Shown here piece after piece: positions 6,269-6,818 of a stretch of DNA of 6,818 nt. The stretch comes from an uncultured Porphyromonadaceae bacterium (GTDB taxonomy: Bacteria; Bacteroidota; Bacteroidia; Bacteroidales; Muribaculaceae). The DNA lies in the NCBI GenBank assembly GCA_947177595.1, contig CAMWUZ010000086.1, forward strand, positions 1 through 6,818, given 5' to 3'. The position numbers and the translations under genes were made by a program. Positions within the stretch are counted from its first letter, which is position 1. The number at the start of each line of letters is the position of its first letter. The notes beneath the pieces were generated by a model that worked only from the letters and a program-made list of their open reading frames with translations, did not search any database and had not been told where the DNA came from.

Positions 6269-6818
6269 TTATCTGCCTCCTCCGAGACTCTGGTAAAGGT
6301 TGATTACCGCAGCCGCTCTTGCGCGGTCGCATGAAATTACCGAAAGCTGGCTCTGCAGAAGGCTCTGCTGTGCAGTGAGCACTTCAAGATAAGTCGTGTA
6401 TGCAGTTCCGTAATGGAGCAGCTCTTCAGTGATATCAACAGACGCCTGAAGCTTTTCTACCTGCTGAGCGAGATATGCACTCTTCTCGATATTTTTCTGA
6501 TATGCGGTCAATGCATCACTCACCTCCGCGCTCGCGCTCATAATGGTGTATTCAAAATTATTGAGCGCCTGCTGCTGCTGAGCCTTAGCCGCTTTAAGTC
6601 TGGCTATATTGGCACCGCGGCTGAACAGTGGAGCGGTAAGTGAACCGGCGAGCTGAATAAACCAGTCACCGGGATTTTTAATGAACGAGCCAAGTAGATT
6701 TGTGAATCCACCGTTAGCAGTGATATTCAGACTCGGATAGAATGCTGAGCGAGCACCTGCTGTGGTATAGTAAGCAACCGCAAGGCTCTGCTCTGCCGCT
6801 CTCACATCAGGACGTGCA
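6269..6818 (-). CDS. TolC/NodT-family efflux outer-membrane factor (N-terminus beyond window)
   Basis: These are the last 182 residues of an outer-membrane channel of a tripartite efflux system, which together with a periplasmic adaptor and an inner-membrane pump exports drugs, metals or other small molecules. The frame is open to the window edge and begins ARPDVRAAEQSLAVAY, a hallmark of the OprM/NodT group (OEP family). It continues with FYPSLNIT, the APLFSRG turn, long Ala/Gln/Glu-rich helices that would form the periplasmic coiled-coil barrel, and ends INLYQSLGGGR, a typical family C-terminus. The GTG at 6805 is internal to the conserved motif and is not the true start. The missing part, and probably adaptor and pump genes, should lie upstream outside the window. 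The substrate cannot be inferred. The gene seems cotranscribed with lpxA. Confidence 0.92.
   Translation of the reverse strand, partial: ARPDVRAAEQSLAVAYYTTAGARSAFYPSLNITANGGFTNLLGSFIKNPGDWFIQLAGSLTAPLFSRGANIARLKAAKAQQQQALNNFEYTIMSASAEVSDALTAYQKNIEKSAYLAQQVEKLQASVDITEELLHYGTAYTTYLEVLTAQQSLLQSQLSVISCDRARAAAVINLYQSLGGGR

Noticed and set aside
6071..6334. 87-codon plus-strand ORF across the lpxA start
   Set aside because: It is antisense to the lpxA N-terminus and the efflux gene end, with no family resemblance. The same applies to the plus-strand ORFs at 5593-5796 and 6413-6643.

Overview
The window looks like chromosomal DNA from a Gram-negative member of the Bacteroidales, most plausibly a gut Muribaculaceae-type organism. 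The clues are a giant BspA-like leucine-rich-repeat surface protein joined to bacterial Ig-like domains, an LpxA of the Bacteroidetes type, a TolC/NodT-type efflux outer-membrane protein, and a promoter candidate matching the Bacteroides -33/-7 consensus (TTTG ... TAnnTTTG). The assignment to family level is inference. All convincing genes lie on the minus strand, so the layout is read from high to low coordinates.

6818-6269: the last 182 residues of an outer-membrane efflux factor whose start lies outside the window. After a 25-nt gap comes lpxA (6243-5449, complete, 264 aa), the first acyltransferase of lipid A synthesis. The two are probably cotranscribed. The unit ends at a strong intrinsic terminator (5391-5427), with a second, weaker terminator-like hairpin behind it (5350-5380).

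5350-4940: about 400 bp without a convincing gene. It begins with a good Bacteroidales-type promoter candidate (5319-5348), whose -33 box abuts the U-tract of the weaker terminator. This would give the next gene a 5' leader of roughly 370 nt. The leader is unusually rich in inverted repeats: a 5' hairpin, a nested multi-branch fold over 5057-5205, and an 11-nt perfect long-range complementarity with a competing 7-nt partner. A 30-codon reading frame stops 2 nt before the next start codon.

4939-1: one uninterrupted reading frame of at least 1646 codons, running off the window edge, encoding a secreted BspA-like protein. It has a signal peptide, seven 23-residue LRR_5 repeats, a divergent LRR region, then tandem modules of about 288 residues. 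Each module is a Big_2 Ig-like domain plus an LRR block; three are complete and the fourth is cut by the edge. The N-terminal third is AT-rich while the modules are GC-rich, suggesting a mosaic gene.

The efflux and lipid A genes share an envelope theme. The surface protein appears to be a separate transcription unit with its own long leader, which is the least explained part of the window.
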